Shown one piece after another: positions 1 to 5,661 of a stretch of DNA of 5,661 nucleotides. Every line of letters begins with the position of its first letter. Position 1 is the stretch's first letter. The DNA lies in contig CAJOQS010000292.1 in the NCBI GenBank assembly GCA_905236925.1, positions 1 through 5,661 of the forward strand, in the 5' to 3' direction. Source of the stretch: an uncultured Lachnospiraceae bacterium. GTDB taxonomy: Bacteria > Bacillota > Clostridia > Lachnospirales > Lachnospiraceae. The translations under genes were made by a program, and so were the position numbers. Under the pieces are notes generated by a model. The model had not been told where the DNA came from. It did no database searches and saw nothing but the letters and a program-made list of their open reading frames with translations.

Positions 1-1
1 C

Positions 2-46
2 ACCGCGGTTGTGATCTCACAGCTTCCCGGCAGAAAAACAGCATAG
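2..46 (+). CDS. Possible C-terminal tail of a convergent plus-strand gene (partial, uncertain)
   Basis: From base 2 one plus-strand frame reads 14 sense codons (TAVVISQLPGRKTA) and then a TAG stop at 44-46. This lies just before the hairpin at 62-86, whose plus-strand side is followed by TTTCCTT. A gene ending here and converging on the minus-strand operon would explain why the hairpin is nearly symmetrical, with A's on one side and T's on the other. The piece is too short to identify, and a 14-codon open stretch can easily arise by chance. No product can be named. Confidence 0.25.
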   Translation, partial: TAVVISQLPGRKTA

Positions 47-58
47 AAATCAACATAG

Positions 59-86
59 AAAAAAGCCGCCCGATCCGGGCGGCTTT
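59..86 (-). terminator. Rho-independent terminator of the operon
   Basis: GCCGCCCG at 65-72 and CGGGCGGC at 76-83 are perfect reverse complements around a 3-base loop. The AAA at 62-64 and TTT at 84-86 can extend the 8-bp GC-rich stem to 11 bp. Read on the minus strand, the stem is followed by six T's (positions 64 to 59). The hairpin begins about 16 bases past the TAA of the last gene (103-105), the expected place for the end of the operon. On the plus strand the tail is TTTCCTT, so it may also stop, less efficiently, a convergent transcript. Confidence 0.93.
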
Positions 87-102
87 CCTTAAATCCGTGC
101 GT

Positions 103-1023
103 TTAAGAAACTGTTGTGTTCTCTGTCTGGGCCTTCTTCTTGGGCCTGCGGCGGGTTCTTGAAGATCTCGAAGGTCTTTCCTGCTTCATCTTTTCAAAAT
201 CACCCTGTGTGATCTTGTAAAGGGCTTCTCCTTCGTCAGCGCCGAAATGCTGATGATAAAACTCATGGAGTTCATTTCTGTTCTTGCATTTCGCGATCGC
301 TTCATCGATCGAATCCGCATAGATGCTGATGGTCTTCTCCGAAAGCAGTTCTCCGAGTATCCTGTAGATATATCCCAGCTTTCCCTCGGATTTGTTCTCT
401 GCTGCCTTGTTTTCTCCCGATGCCTGCGCTGCAGGTTCCTCCTTGGGTTCATTCTTCTGAACCGCTTCTTCCTTGGGAGTACTGCTCTGAGCGGCCTCGG
501 CAGGGGCTGAACTCTTCTTGCGTCTGCGGCGCTTTTTCTTTGCTGCGGTCTCCTCTCCGTTCTGTTCGGGCTCGGGAGCTGCCGCTTCGGGCGCAGCCTT
601 CTTTGCCTTACCTCCGTCCCCGGAAGCAGGCTTGGCTTTCATGTCCGCAGTGATGGCTGAAATAATCGTGGGATAAACTCCGCACCTTATGCCATAATCC
701 GCAAAATAGCTTTCGCAGAAGCTGACGGCTGAACGGAAACCGTTGTCCTGACTGATGATGTAATAGCTTCCCTCTTTCTTGCGCTCGATCATTGCGCCGA
801 AAAGTGAAACTATCTGGAAATCCATAGCATTCTTTCCGATGTAGTTGGTCTTGATGAATTTCTTTGAGGCTCTGCTGTTGTTCAGGTTCTCCAATGTCGG
901 AATGGACAGGTTCATCGCGTTCTCACTGTAATAAATGAACACCATATCCGTATCCGAGAGGGAACCGACTCCTTCAAGGCCTTCACTTCGCACGTTTTCA
1001 AGGTCAATGAAAAAAAATCTCAT
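103..1023 (-). CDS. PIN/NYN-like domain protein with charged linker and C-terminal domain
   Basis: This 306-residue protein has three parts. Residues 1-125 look like a PIN/NYN nuclease fold: a hydrophobic first strand ending in DLEN (D7, N10), an acidic residue in NAMDF (D68), and a strand followed by SQDNGF (D93). These match the usual places of metal-binding acids and the DxxN start of NYN proteins. Residues about 128-213 are low-complexity A/E/K/P-rich, with a nine-residue basic run at 162-170. Residues 215-280 look helical and globular, and the tail is again basic (RTRRRPKKK, 289-297). A nucleic-acid or RNA-acting role is inferred; the substrate is unknown. There is no signal peptide or membrane segment, so it should be cytoplasmic. 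The ATG follows AGGA by 4 bases, with GGAG further upstream. It starts 18 bases after the radical SAM gene and is the last gene before the terminator. I cannot name the exact family, and it could be a non-catalytic PIN-like protein. Confidence 0.8.
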   Translation of the reverse strand: MRFFFIDLENVRSEGLEGVGSLSDTDMVFIYYSENAMNLSIPTLENLNNSRASKKFIKTNYIGKNAMDFQIVSLFGAMIERKKEGSYYIISQDNGFRSAVSFCESYFADYGIRCGVYPTIISAITADMKAKPASGDGGKAKKAAPEAAAPEPEQNGEETAAKKKRRRRKKSSAPAEAAQSSTPKEEAVQKNEPKEEPAAQASGENKAAENKSEGKLGYIYRILGELLSEKTISIYADSIDEAIAKCKNRNELHEFYHQHFGADEGEALYKITQGDFEKMKQERPSRSSRTRRRPKKKAQTENTTVS

Positions 1024-1041
1024 TTGATCCTGTTCTCCGTA

Positions 1042-1986
1042 TCATTCTGTTGTGCCGGCAGGAAGAACACCTTCTCCGTCAAATACGGGAATGAAGCTCT
1101 CCTTCGCCGTTTCGCCCTGCTGGATGAAGCCTCTTGCGATCCCAATCCTGCGGGCAAAGTCTACCACCCTGTCGTATTCCGCCTGCTCAAGCTTCCTGTT
1201 GATCTCGGGAAACGCGCTCAGATCCGTCATGGGTGTAAACTGATTCATTATGCTGATGTAGATACCGTCGCCGTAACTGTCGTGAAGAAACCTGAGTATC
1301 CTCTTCGAGTCGGAAACCTGCCCCGGCAGTACCAGATGCCTTACGATCACTCCGCGCGTCATGATGCCGTTCTCATCAAATTCGCAGCGTCCTCCGGTCT
1401 GTCTTACCATTTCCGCAATGGCTTCGGAGGCCCGTTCAAAGTAATCGCGTGCTCCGGAATAGCGCATGGCCAGCGCATCAGACTTATACTTAAAGTCCGG
1501 AAGCCAGACATCCACATATCCTTCGAGCATTCTGATGGTCTCCGCCGATTCATATCCCCCGCTGTTGTATACAACGGGAAGCTTCAGCCCCCGGTTCCTT
1601 GCAAGATCGAGCGCCTTGATGATCTGGGGTACATAGTGGGTCGGAGTTACAAGATTGATATTGTTTGCCTTCCTGTCCTGCAGCTCGATAAATATCTCGG
1701 AAAGCCTTTCGGAACTGATCGTTATTCCTTCATTGGCCCGCGAGAGCTCATAGTTCTGACAGAAGACGCATCGCAGGTTGCATCCGGCGAAAAATACGGT
1801 ACCCGAACCTGCTGACCCTGAAATACAGGGTTCTTCCCACATATGAAGCGCAGCTCTTGCCACGACAATATCGGAAGTCTCACCGCAGAAGCCCTTTCTG
1901 CCGGAATCGCGGTCAACACCGCATTTTCTGGGGCACAGATTGCATGCCCTGTTCACATCCGGCTCAATCATTGGCGCTTGCGACAA
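1042..1986 (-). CDS. COG1313 (PflX-like) radical SAM protein
   Basis: This 314-residue protein matches the family called PflX, relatives of pyruvate formate-lyase activating enzymes whose own substrate is not established. The radical SAM cluster motif CNLRCVFC (C69, C73, C76) should bind the [4Fe-4S] cluster that cleaves S-adenosylmethionine. An N-terminal CxxCxxxC plus a later Cys (C15, C18, C22, C34) could bind a second cluster. Other stretches I recognise from the family are NINLVTPTHYVPQI (109-122), PDFKY (163-167), GVIVRHLVLPG (212-222) and ISIMNQFTPM (244-253). Length is normal for the group. I chose the TTG at 1986 because GGAG lies 6 bases upstream; the in-frame ATG at 1971 (codon 6) has no good Shine-Dalgarno at the right distance. 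The TTG start overlaps the end of the upstream gene by 23 bases, which suggests translational coupling. Family confidence is high; the biological role is unknown. Confidence 0.92.
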   Translation of the reverse strand: MSQAPMIEPDVNRACNLCPRKCGVDRDSGRKGFCGETSDIVVARAALHMWEEPCISGSAGSGTVFFAGCNLRCVFCQNYELSRANEGITISSERLSEIFIELQDRKANNINLVTPTHYVPQIIKALDLARNRGLKLPVVYNSGGYESAETIRMLEGYVDVWLPDFKYKSDALAMRYSGARDYFERASEAIAEMVRQTGGRCEFDENGIMTRGVIVRHLVLPGQVSDSKRILRFLHDSYGDGIYISIMNQFTPMTDLSAFPEINRKLEQAEYDRVVDFARRIGIARGFIQQGETAKESFIPVFDGEGVLPAGTTE

Positions 1987-2323
1987 GCCTTACTCCGGTA
2001 TCCGCAATATTATCGCATATTACATCACCGATTGCAACAGGAGCGTTGACTTTGATGTTGTATATTGCTTTCATGCAGTCCTTTATCTTCCCCTTGGGGA
2101 TCGGAGCCTCCGTCTTCACGGCAACGACCGGATTCCTGCCTCCGTTGACACGGACTGTAGATGTAACGGTCCTGACGGGTGCGAGCACCTCGGTCTGGGC
2201 ATAGTCATATCCTCTTTTGCAGGTATTACCGGATATGCTTTCAATGGTGTTTCCGCTCTTGACCACATTTACCGTGCATCCAAGCGGGCATCCTATGCAG
2301 GTCAGGCTTATCTTTTCACTCAT
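1964..2323 (-). CDS. DUF1667-type small cysteine protein of the glycerol-3-phosphate module
   Basis: This protein has 119 residues. The N-terminus carries CIGCPLGC (C9, C12, C16) and GNTCKRGYDYA (C35), a CxxCxxxC-x18-C layout like the N-terminal [4Fe-4S] segment of molybdopterin oxidoreductases; cluster binding is inferred. Two more cysteines (C83, C103) lie in the C-terminal half, which includes VRVNGG and PIPKGKI. I recognise it as DUF1667, a family found next to GlpA-like and FAD-dependent oxidoreductases in anaerobes. It probably works as an electron-transfer or accessory subunit of that enzyme; this is context-based, not proven. The ATG is preceded by AGAGGAG at an 8-base spacing, one of the best ribosome sites in the window. 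The gene begins 22 bases after the upstream gene and its end overlaps the radical SAM gene. There is no signal peptide or membrane helix. Confidence 0.88.
   Translation of the reverse strand: MSEKISLTCIGCPLGCTVNVVKSGNTIESISGNTCKRGYDYAQTEVLAPVRTVTSTVRVNGGRNPVVAVKTEAPIPKGKIKDCMKAIYNIKVNAPVAIGDVICDNIADTGVRLVASAND
1993..1996 (-). promoter_or_regulatory. Shine-Dalgarno deciding a TTG start for the radical SAM gene
   Basis: On the minus strand GGAG (1996-1993) is followed by the six bases TAAGGC and then TTG at 1986-1984. The site lies inside the coding sequence of the upstream DUF1667-type gene. The competing ATG at 1971-1969 would sit 21 bases from this site and would overlap the upstream stop by 8 bases. 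Spacing favours TTG, although initiation at the ATG by coupled re-initiation cannot be excluded. Confidence 0.65.
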
Positions 2324-2345
2324 TTTCTAAACTCCTCTTAAAGAA

Positions 2346-3638
2346 TCACTCGTTGATGTCAAGCTCGACGCGGACGTTCTCTATCTTGCGTCCCGTCAGC
2401 TGCTCTTTTTTAAGAACAATGTTTTCCATCTCACCGGGCGCGACTACCGGACGCTTGCGGTGGATGATGCACTCATCGTCAAGATAAACATCTATGTAGC
2501 AGTTTTTATAGACATTTCCAACCCTGAAGCGCACGGTGAGCTCATCGCCCATCTGGTCGGGTCTGATCACAGAGGGAACTGTGTAGCGGACGCTGTTGGC
2601 TGTTTTTACATTGATAACTTTCTCATTCGCGCTGCCGGAGCTGATCTGCCCGAGGCAGTACATTGCCGCATGAAGTCCAGCATTCCCGGCTTCTTCGGAA
2701 ACATAATCGACAAGATCATGAACATGGAGAACATTGCCGCAAGCAAATATACCGGGTACATCCGTTTCCATGCTCTCGTTTACGAAGGGACCGTTCGTTA
2801 CCGGATTCATACCGATTCCGGCGCCGTTTGAAAGTTCGTTCTCGGGAATGAGGCCGCAGCTTAACAGGAGCGTGTCGCAGGTGTACTCCTCCTCTGTTCC
2901 GGGGATCGGACGGAGCTTGTCGTCAACCTCGGCTATCGTCACGCTTTCAACCCTTTCACGGCCCTTAATGTCAACGACCGTGTGGCTCAGTTTGAGCGGG
3001 ATGTCGAAATCATTCAGGCACTGCACGATATTCCTCTTTAAGCCTCCGGAATACGGCATAAGCTCTGCAACAACCTTGACCCTGGCTCCCTCAAGAGTCA
3101 TTCTTCTGGCCATTATCAGACCGATATCTCCCGATCCGAGTATGACGACCTCTCGTCCGGGCATGAAGCCCTCGATATTGACAAGTCTCTGTGCGGTTCC
3201 GGCAGAATAGATTCCAGCGGGTCTGTAGCCCGGAATGTTCAGAGCGCCTCTTGCTCTTTCCCTGCAGCCCATTGCCAGGACGATCGCCTTTGCCTCGATC
3301 GTGAACAGTCCGCGCTCACGGTTCATGGCCGTGACCTTTCTGTCCGGGGTAATGCTCATTACCATCGTTTCGAGCATATACTCGATATTGCGCTCCTTGA
3401 GCTTATCGATAAACCTTCCGGCGTACTCTGGTCCGGTCAGCTCCTCCTTGAAGGTGTGAAGACCGAAGCCGTTATGGATGCACTGGTTCAGAATGCCTCC
3501 GAGCACCTTGTCTCTTTCGATCACCAGAATTGAAGGCTTGGCGATCCCGGCCTCCCGGAATCTGTCATATGCGGAAACAGCAGCCGCGATACCCGCGGGG
3601 CCTCCTCCGATTATGATGATATCTCTTTTATCGTACAT
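2346..3638 (-). CDS. FAD/NAD(P)-binding oxidoreductase, second flavoprotein of the G3P dehydrogenase module
   Basis: This 430-residue flavoprotein is of pyridine-nucleotide-disulfide-reductase type (Pyr_redox_2). An N-terminal FAD dinucleotide fold has GGGPAG (11-16) and an acidic residue at the end of the second strand (VIER, E41). A second Rossmann motif, LGSGDIG (167-173), should bind NAD(P) or a second nucleotide. GIFACGNVLHVHD (296-308) is the usual late FAD-contacting segment. Cysteines occur at C53 (NQCIHNG) and C125 (AMGCRERARG), but there is no CxxC redox disulfide. Residues about 340-430 form an extra strand-rich domain containing APGEM. It takes the place of GlpB in the operon but looks closer to the HcnB/opine-oxidase type of partner subunit. 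Its likely role is to take electrons from the GlpA-like subunit and pass them to an acceptor that cannot be read from sequence. The ATG follows AGAGGAG by 10 bases; the gap from the upstream gene is 32 bases. Confidence 0.9.
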   Translation of the reverse strand: MYDKRDIIIIGGGPAGIAAAVSAYDRFREAGIAKPSILVIERDKVLGGILNQCIHNGFGLHTFKEELTGPEYAGRFIDKLKERNIEYMLETMVMSITPDRKVTAMNRERGLFTIEAKAIVLAMGCRERARGALNIPGYRPAGIYSAGTAQRLVNIEGFMPGREVVILGSGDIGLIMARRMTLEGARVKVVAELMPYSGGLKRNIVQCLNDFDIPLKLSHTVVDIKGRERVESVTIAEVDDKLRPIPGTEEEYTCDTLLLSCGLIPENELSNGAGIGMNPVTNGPFVNESMETDVPGIFACGNVLHVHDLVDYVSEEAGNAGLHAAMYCLGQISSGSANEKVINVKTANSVRYTVPSVIRPDQMGDELTVRFRVGNVYKNCYIDVYLDDECIIHRKRPVVAPGEMENIVLKKEQLTGRKIENVRVELDINE

Positions 3639-3670
3639 TTTATCCCGTCTCCTCTATGGTGGTATACTGT

Positions 3671-5149
3671 TTATCCGATCACATACTTGTCATTCAGGGT
3701 TTCGTTGGGTATCAGAGCCGATGCGCCGCCTGATTTGGTAACATGATAAAGCGGGATCCCGCATTCGCGGCTGATGATCTCCATCGTGCGCGGCGAGCAG
3801 AAGCCTGCCTGGCATCTTCCCATACCCGCTCTGGTCCTGCGCTTTACACCGTCAAGTGAGCGCGCGCCTAACGGTCTGGTCACTGCATCGATGATCTCAC
3901 CTTCGGTAACCATCTCGCAGCGGCAGATGATATTTCCGTAAGCGGGATTCTTTCTGATAAGCTCGCTTCTTTCTTCATCCGAAAGAGATGCAGGGTTTAA
4001 TACACCCTTGCGTGTTTCAATATATTCATTCTTCCTGACCGCTCCGAACCTGTCTGCTATTATGCCCGCGATCATCTTTCCGATCGCAGGTGAAGCGGAA
4101 AGACCCGGGGATTCGATTCCGGCGCACTCAAAGAAGAACTCTGCATCCGGACATTCCTCTATGATGAAATCACCGCTGTCCTCATGCGCCCTGACACCCG
4201 CGAACGACGTGATAACGCTTCGCAGCGGAGGATTCTTGAGATTTCTGTTAGCGCTTGCGCGTACAAGCTCAAGCTCTTCTGCGGTAGTGTTAACTCCGTC
4301 TCTGTTGTCGATATCCTTCGCGTCGGGTCCGACAAGAAGATTTCCGTGAACCGTGGGTGCGGTAAGGATTCCCTTGCCCATTTCGTTCGGAAGCGTAAAG
4401 ATCGTCTTCTCAACAAACGATCCGGCTGTTTTATCAAGAAGGAAGTAACAGCCTCTTCTGGGCTTGATGTGATGAGTCCTTGCGCTTACCATGTTGTGGA
4501 TGACATCGCTGTATGCTCCGGCCGCATTAAGTATGGCCTTAGTCTCTATTCTGACGGTTTCGGGCCCGGTGAATGCCTCATGCTTCTCGGCCTCGATAAC
4601 ATAGCCCTCTTTCGAGGCTGTTATCGCCTTAACTTCGGTATTCAGCCTGAATTCCACGCCGTTCGCAAATGCATTCTCGGCAAATGCAATAGTCATGTTA
4701 AAGGGGCATACGATACCTGCTGTGGGCGCGTAAAGAGCAGCCACGGCATCGTCAGCAATATTGGGCTCCATGCTGTGAAGCTCTTCCTTTTCGATTATGC
4801 GCAGATCCCTTGCACCGTTTTTTCTGCCGCGTTCAAGCAGCTCCTCGAGCTTGGAGCGGTCGTCGCCTTCAAACATGACTACAAGAGAACCGTTTCTTCT
4901 GAAGGGAAAATCAAGATCCCGGGCAAGCTTGTCCATCATCTCGTTTCCTTCAACATTCAATTTTGCCATAAGGGATCCTTCAGCTGCGTCAAATCCGGCA
5001 TGTACAATTGCTGAATTAGCCTTGGAGGTACCCTCACATACGTCTTCACATTTTTCAAGCACACATGCAGATATGTCATATCTGGAAACTTCTCTTGCCA
5101 CTGCGCTTCCGGAAACACCTGCACCTATGATTATGACATCATATAACAT
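3671..5149 (-). CDS. GlpA-like FAD-dependent glycerol-3-phosphate dehydrogenase with BFD [2Fe-2S] domain
   Basis: This 492-residue protein has a DAO-type FAD domain: the dinucleotide motif GAGVSG (9-14), the substrate/FAD region NSAIVHAGFD (45-54), FAGVRAHED (316-324) and the closing FAD segment GIESPGLSASPAIG (344-357). A C-terminal BFD-like [2Fe-2S] domain follows, with CRC (C409, C411) and CQAGFC (C446, C451). This order is that of the GlpA subunit of anaerobic glycerol-3-phosphate dehydrogenase. The expected reaction is sn-glycerol-3-phosphate to dihydroxyacetone phosphate, with electrons leaving through the Fe-S domain rather than to oxygen. Placement directly after glpK (40-base gap) strongly supports this substrate. 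Closely related DAO enzymes act on other substrates such as 2-hydroxyglutarate, so sequence alone does not exclude a different hydroxy-acid. AGGAG lies 12 bases before the ATG, slightly long. There are no membrane helices, so it is probably cytoplasmic or peripheral. Confidence 0.92.
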   Translation of the reverse strand: MLYDVIIIGAGVSGSAVAREVSRYDISACVLEKCEDVCEGTSKANSAIVHAGFDAAEGSLMAKLNVEGNEMMDKLARDLDFPFRRNGSLVVMFEGDDRSKLEELLERGRKNGARDLRIIEKEELHSMEPNIADDAVAALYAPTAGIVCPFNMTIAFAENAFANGVEFRLNTEVKAITASKEGYVIEAEKHEAFTGPETVRIETKAILNAAGAYSDVIHNMVSARTHHIKPRRGCYFLLDKTAGSFVEKTIFTLPNEMGKGILTAPTVHGNLLVGPDAKDIDNRDGVNTTAEELELVRASANRNLKNPPLRSVITSFAGVRAHEDSGDFIIEECPDAEFFFECAGIESPGLSASPAIGKMIAGIIADRFGAVRKNEYIETRKGVLNPASLSDEERSELIRKNPAYGNIICRCEMVTEGEIIDAVTRPLGARSLDGVKRRTRAGMGRCQAGFCSPRTMEIISRECGIPLYHVTKSGGASALIPNETLNDKYVIG

Positions 5150-5161
5150 AATTGTTCTTTA

Positions 5162-5166
5162 CTCCT
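5162..5166 (-). promoter_or_regulatory. Shine-Dalgarno of the GlpA-like gene, downstream of a T7 tract
   Basis: In the 40-base glpK to glpA gap the minus strand carries AGGAG at 5166-5162, 12 bases before the ATG at 5149. Just upstream is a run of seven T's (5177-5171). Only a weak four-base pairing (GCTA with TAGC, across the end of glpK) precedes the T-run, so I do not call a terminator. The long spacing predicts only moderate initiation. Confidence 0.6.
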
Positions 5167-5189
5167 ATCTAAAAAAATGATTTGCTATC

Positions 5190-5661
5190 TCAGCTTTTAG
5201 CCCAGCCTCTTGTTGAAGCAACTGCCTGTTTCCAGCCTTCAAGCTCTTTTTCTCTCTCTTTACTATCCATGGAGCTTTGGAACTTACTGTCAACAGACCA
5301 GTTATTTTTAACGTCTTCCTTATTTTTCCAATATCCAACTGCAAGACCTGCAAGATAAGCTGCTCCCATGGCTGTTGTCTCTACGTTGCCAGGTCTTACA
5401 ACACTTGTATCAATGATGTCAGCCTGGAACTGCATAAGGAAATCATTTCTGGAAGCGCCACCGTCAACCCTTAGACTGGTGAGTTTCTTGCCGGTATCAA
5501 GCTCCATAGCCTTAAGCACATCTGCTGTCTGAAAAGCCAGTGATTCAACCGTAGCCCTGATAATGTGATACTTATTAACGCCCCTCGTAAGTCCCACGAT
5601 TGCGCCTCTTGCCGTCATGTCCCAATACGGAGCAAACAGTCCAGAAAACGCCGGCACAAAG
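5190..5661 (-). CDS. glpK: Glycerol kinase, C-terminal fragment (cut by window edge)
   Basis: About 156 C-terminal residues of a roughly 500-residue FGGY-family kinase are visible; the start lies beyond position 5661. The frame stays open to the edge with a Phe codon at 5660-5658, so the GTG at 5657 is internal. Hallmarks of the GlpK nucleotide-binding domain are FVPAFSGLFAPYWD, ARGAIVGLTRG, HIIRATVESLAFQT, RVDGGASRNDFLMQFQADI and TAMGAAYLAGLAVGYW. The enzyme phosphorylates glycerol with ATP in the cytoplasm to give sn-glycerol-3-phosphate, the substrate of the next gene's product. The tail is Lys/Glu-rich and ends in GWAKS. Base composition here is visibly lower in GC (roughly 46% by hand count) than in the downstream genes, with more A/T-ending and AGA codons. 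The HPr-phosphorylated histidine region, which would tell about PTS control, is outside the window. Confidence 0.97.
   Translation of the reverse strand, partial: FVPAFSGLFAPYWDMTARGAIVGLTRGVNKYHIIRATVESLAFQTADVLKAMELDTGKKLTSLRVDGGASRNDFLMQFQADIIDTSVVRPGNVETTAMGAAYLAGLAVGYWKNKEDVKNNWSVDSKFQSSMDSKEREKELEGWKQAVASTRGWAKS

Noticed and set aside
1..58. Minus-strand open frame continuing beyond the terminator
   Set aside because: It follows a strong terminator directly, lacks a ribosome site, and the ATGs there are not supported by any family signal.
291..312. Clustered GCGATCGC and ATCGAT palindromes
   Set aside because: They fall within coding sequence at Ala-Ile and Ser-Ile-Asp codons, are short, and are not repeated in an ordered way.
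1024..1815. 263-codon plus-strand open frame
   Set aside because: It lies wholly antisense to the well-supported radical SAM gene, and its translation shows no recognisable domain. It is explained by the codon bias of the real gene.
2734..3210. 158-codon plus-strand open frame
   Set aside because: It is antisense to the second flavoprotein, is Ser/Pro-rich as expected of shadow translations, and has no supporting context.
4184..5014. 276-codon plus-strand open frame
   Set aside because: It is antisense to the GlpA-like gene, whose FAD and [2Fe-2S] motifs are clear. The plus-strand product resembles no family I know.
5171..5210. Possible terminator or attenuator in the glpK to glpA gap (T7 tract)
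   Set aside because: Only about four base pairs of weak hairpin precede the T's, so it is not a credible intrinsic terminator.
1..5661. Defence system, CRISPR array, mobile element or toxin-antitoxin pair around the PIN/NYN-like gene
   Set aside because: There are no spaced repeats, transposase or integrase motifs, or small antitoxin-like partner. The PIN-like protein is far larger than VapC toxins and sits in a metabolic operon.

Overview
All the well-supported genes lie on the minus strand and are packed head to tail, so transcription runs from position 5661 down to about 60. In transcript order they are: the C-terminal part of glycerol kinase (glpK, cut by the window edge); a GlpA-like FAD enzyme with a C-terminal BFD-type [2Fe-2S] domain; a second FAD/NAD(P)-type oxidoreductase; a small four-cysteine DUF1667-type protein; a COG1313 (PflX-like) radical SAM protein; and a PIN/NYN-like domain protein with a charged low-complexity linker. 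Gaps are 40, 32 and 22 bases, then a 23-base overlap, then 18 bases. Each start in the window has a purine-rich Shine-Dalgarno sequence, and a strong intrinsic terminator follows the last gene. This looks like one six-gene operon whose promoter and glpK start lie beyond the right edge.

The first four genes form a recognisable glycerol-3-phosphate catabolic module of anaerobic Gram-positive type. Glycerol is phosphorylated by GlpK, and the GlpA-like subunit would oxidise glycerol-3-phosphate to dihydroxyacetone phosphate. Electrons would leave through the [2Fe-2S] domain, the second flavoprotein and perhaps the Fe-S-type small protein. No GlpC-like membrane anchor or GlpF facilitator is visible in the window. 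The last two genes have no obvious link to glycerol: one is a radical SAM protein of unknown substrate, the other a probable RNA or nucleic-acid-acting PIN/NYN-like protein.

The organism is most likely a member of the Clostridia (Lachnospiraceae or a relative). I infer this from the gene order, the strong GGAG-type ribosome sites, the oxygen-sensitive chemistry and the moderate GC content. No rRNA or other direct taxonomic marker is present.

The only stretch without a clear gene is 1-102. It holds the terminator and, with low confidence, the last 14 codons of a convergent plus-strand gene. I found no CRISPR array, mobile element, tRNA or rRNA. The window is mostly a known module; the points worth a second look are the electron route of the GlpC-less complex and the two unexplained passenger genes.
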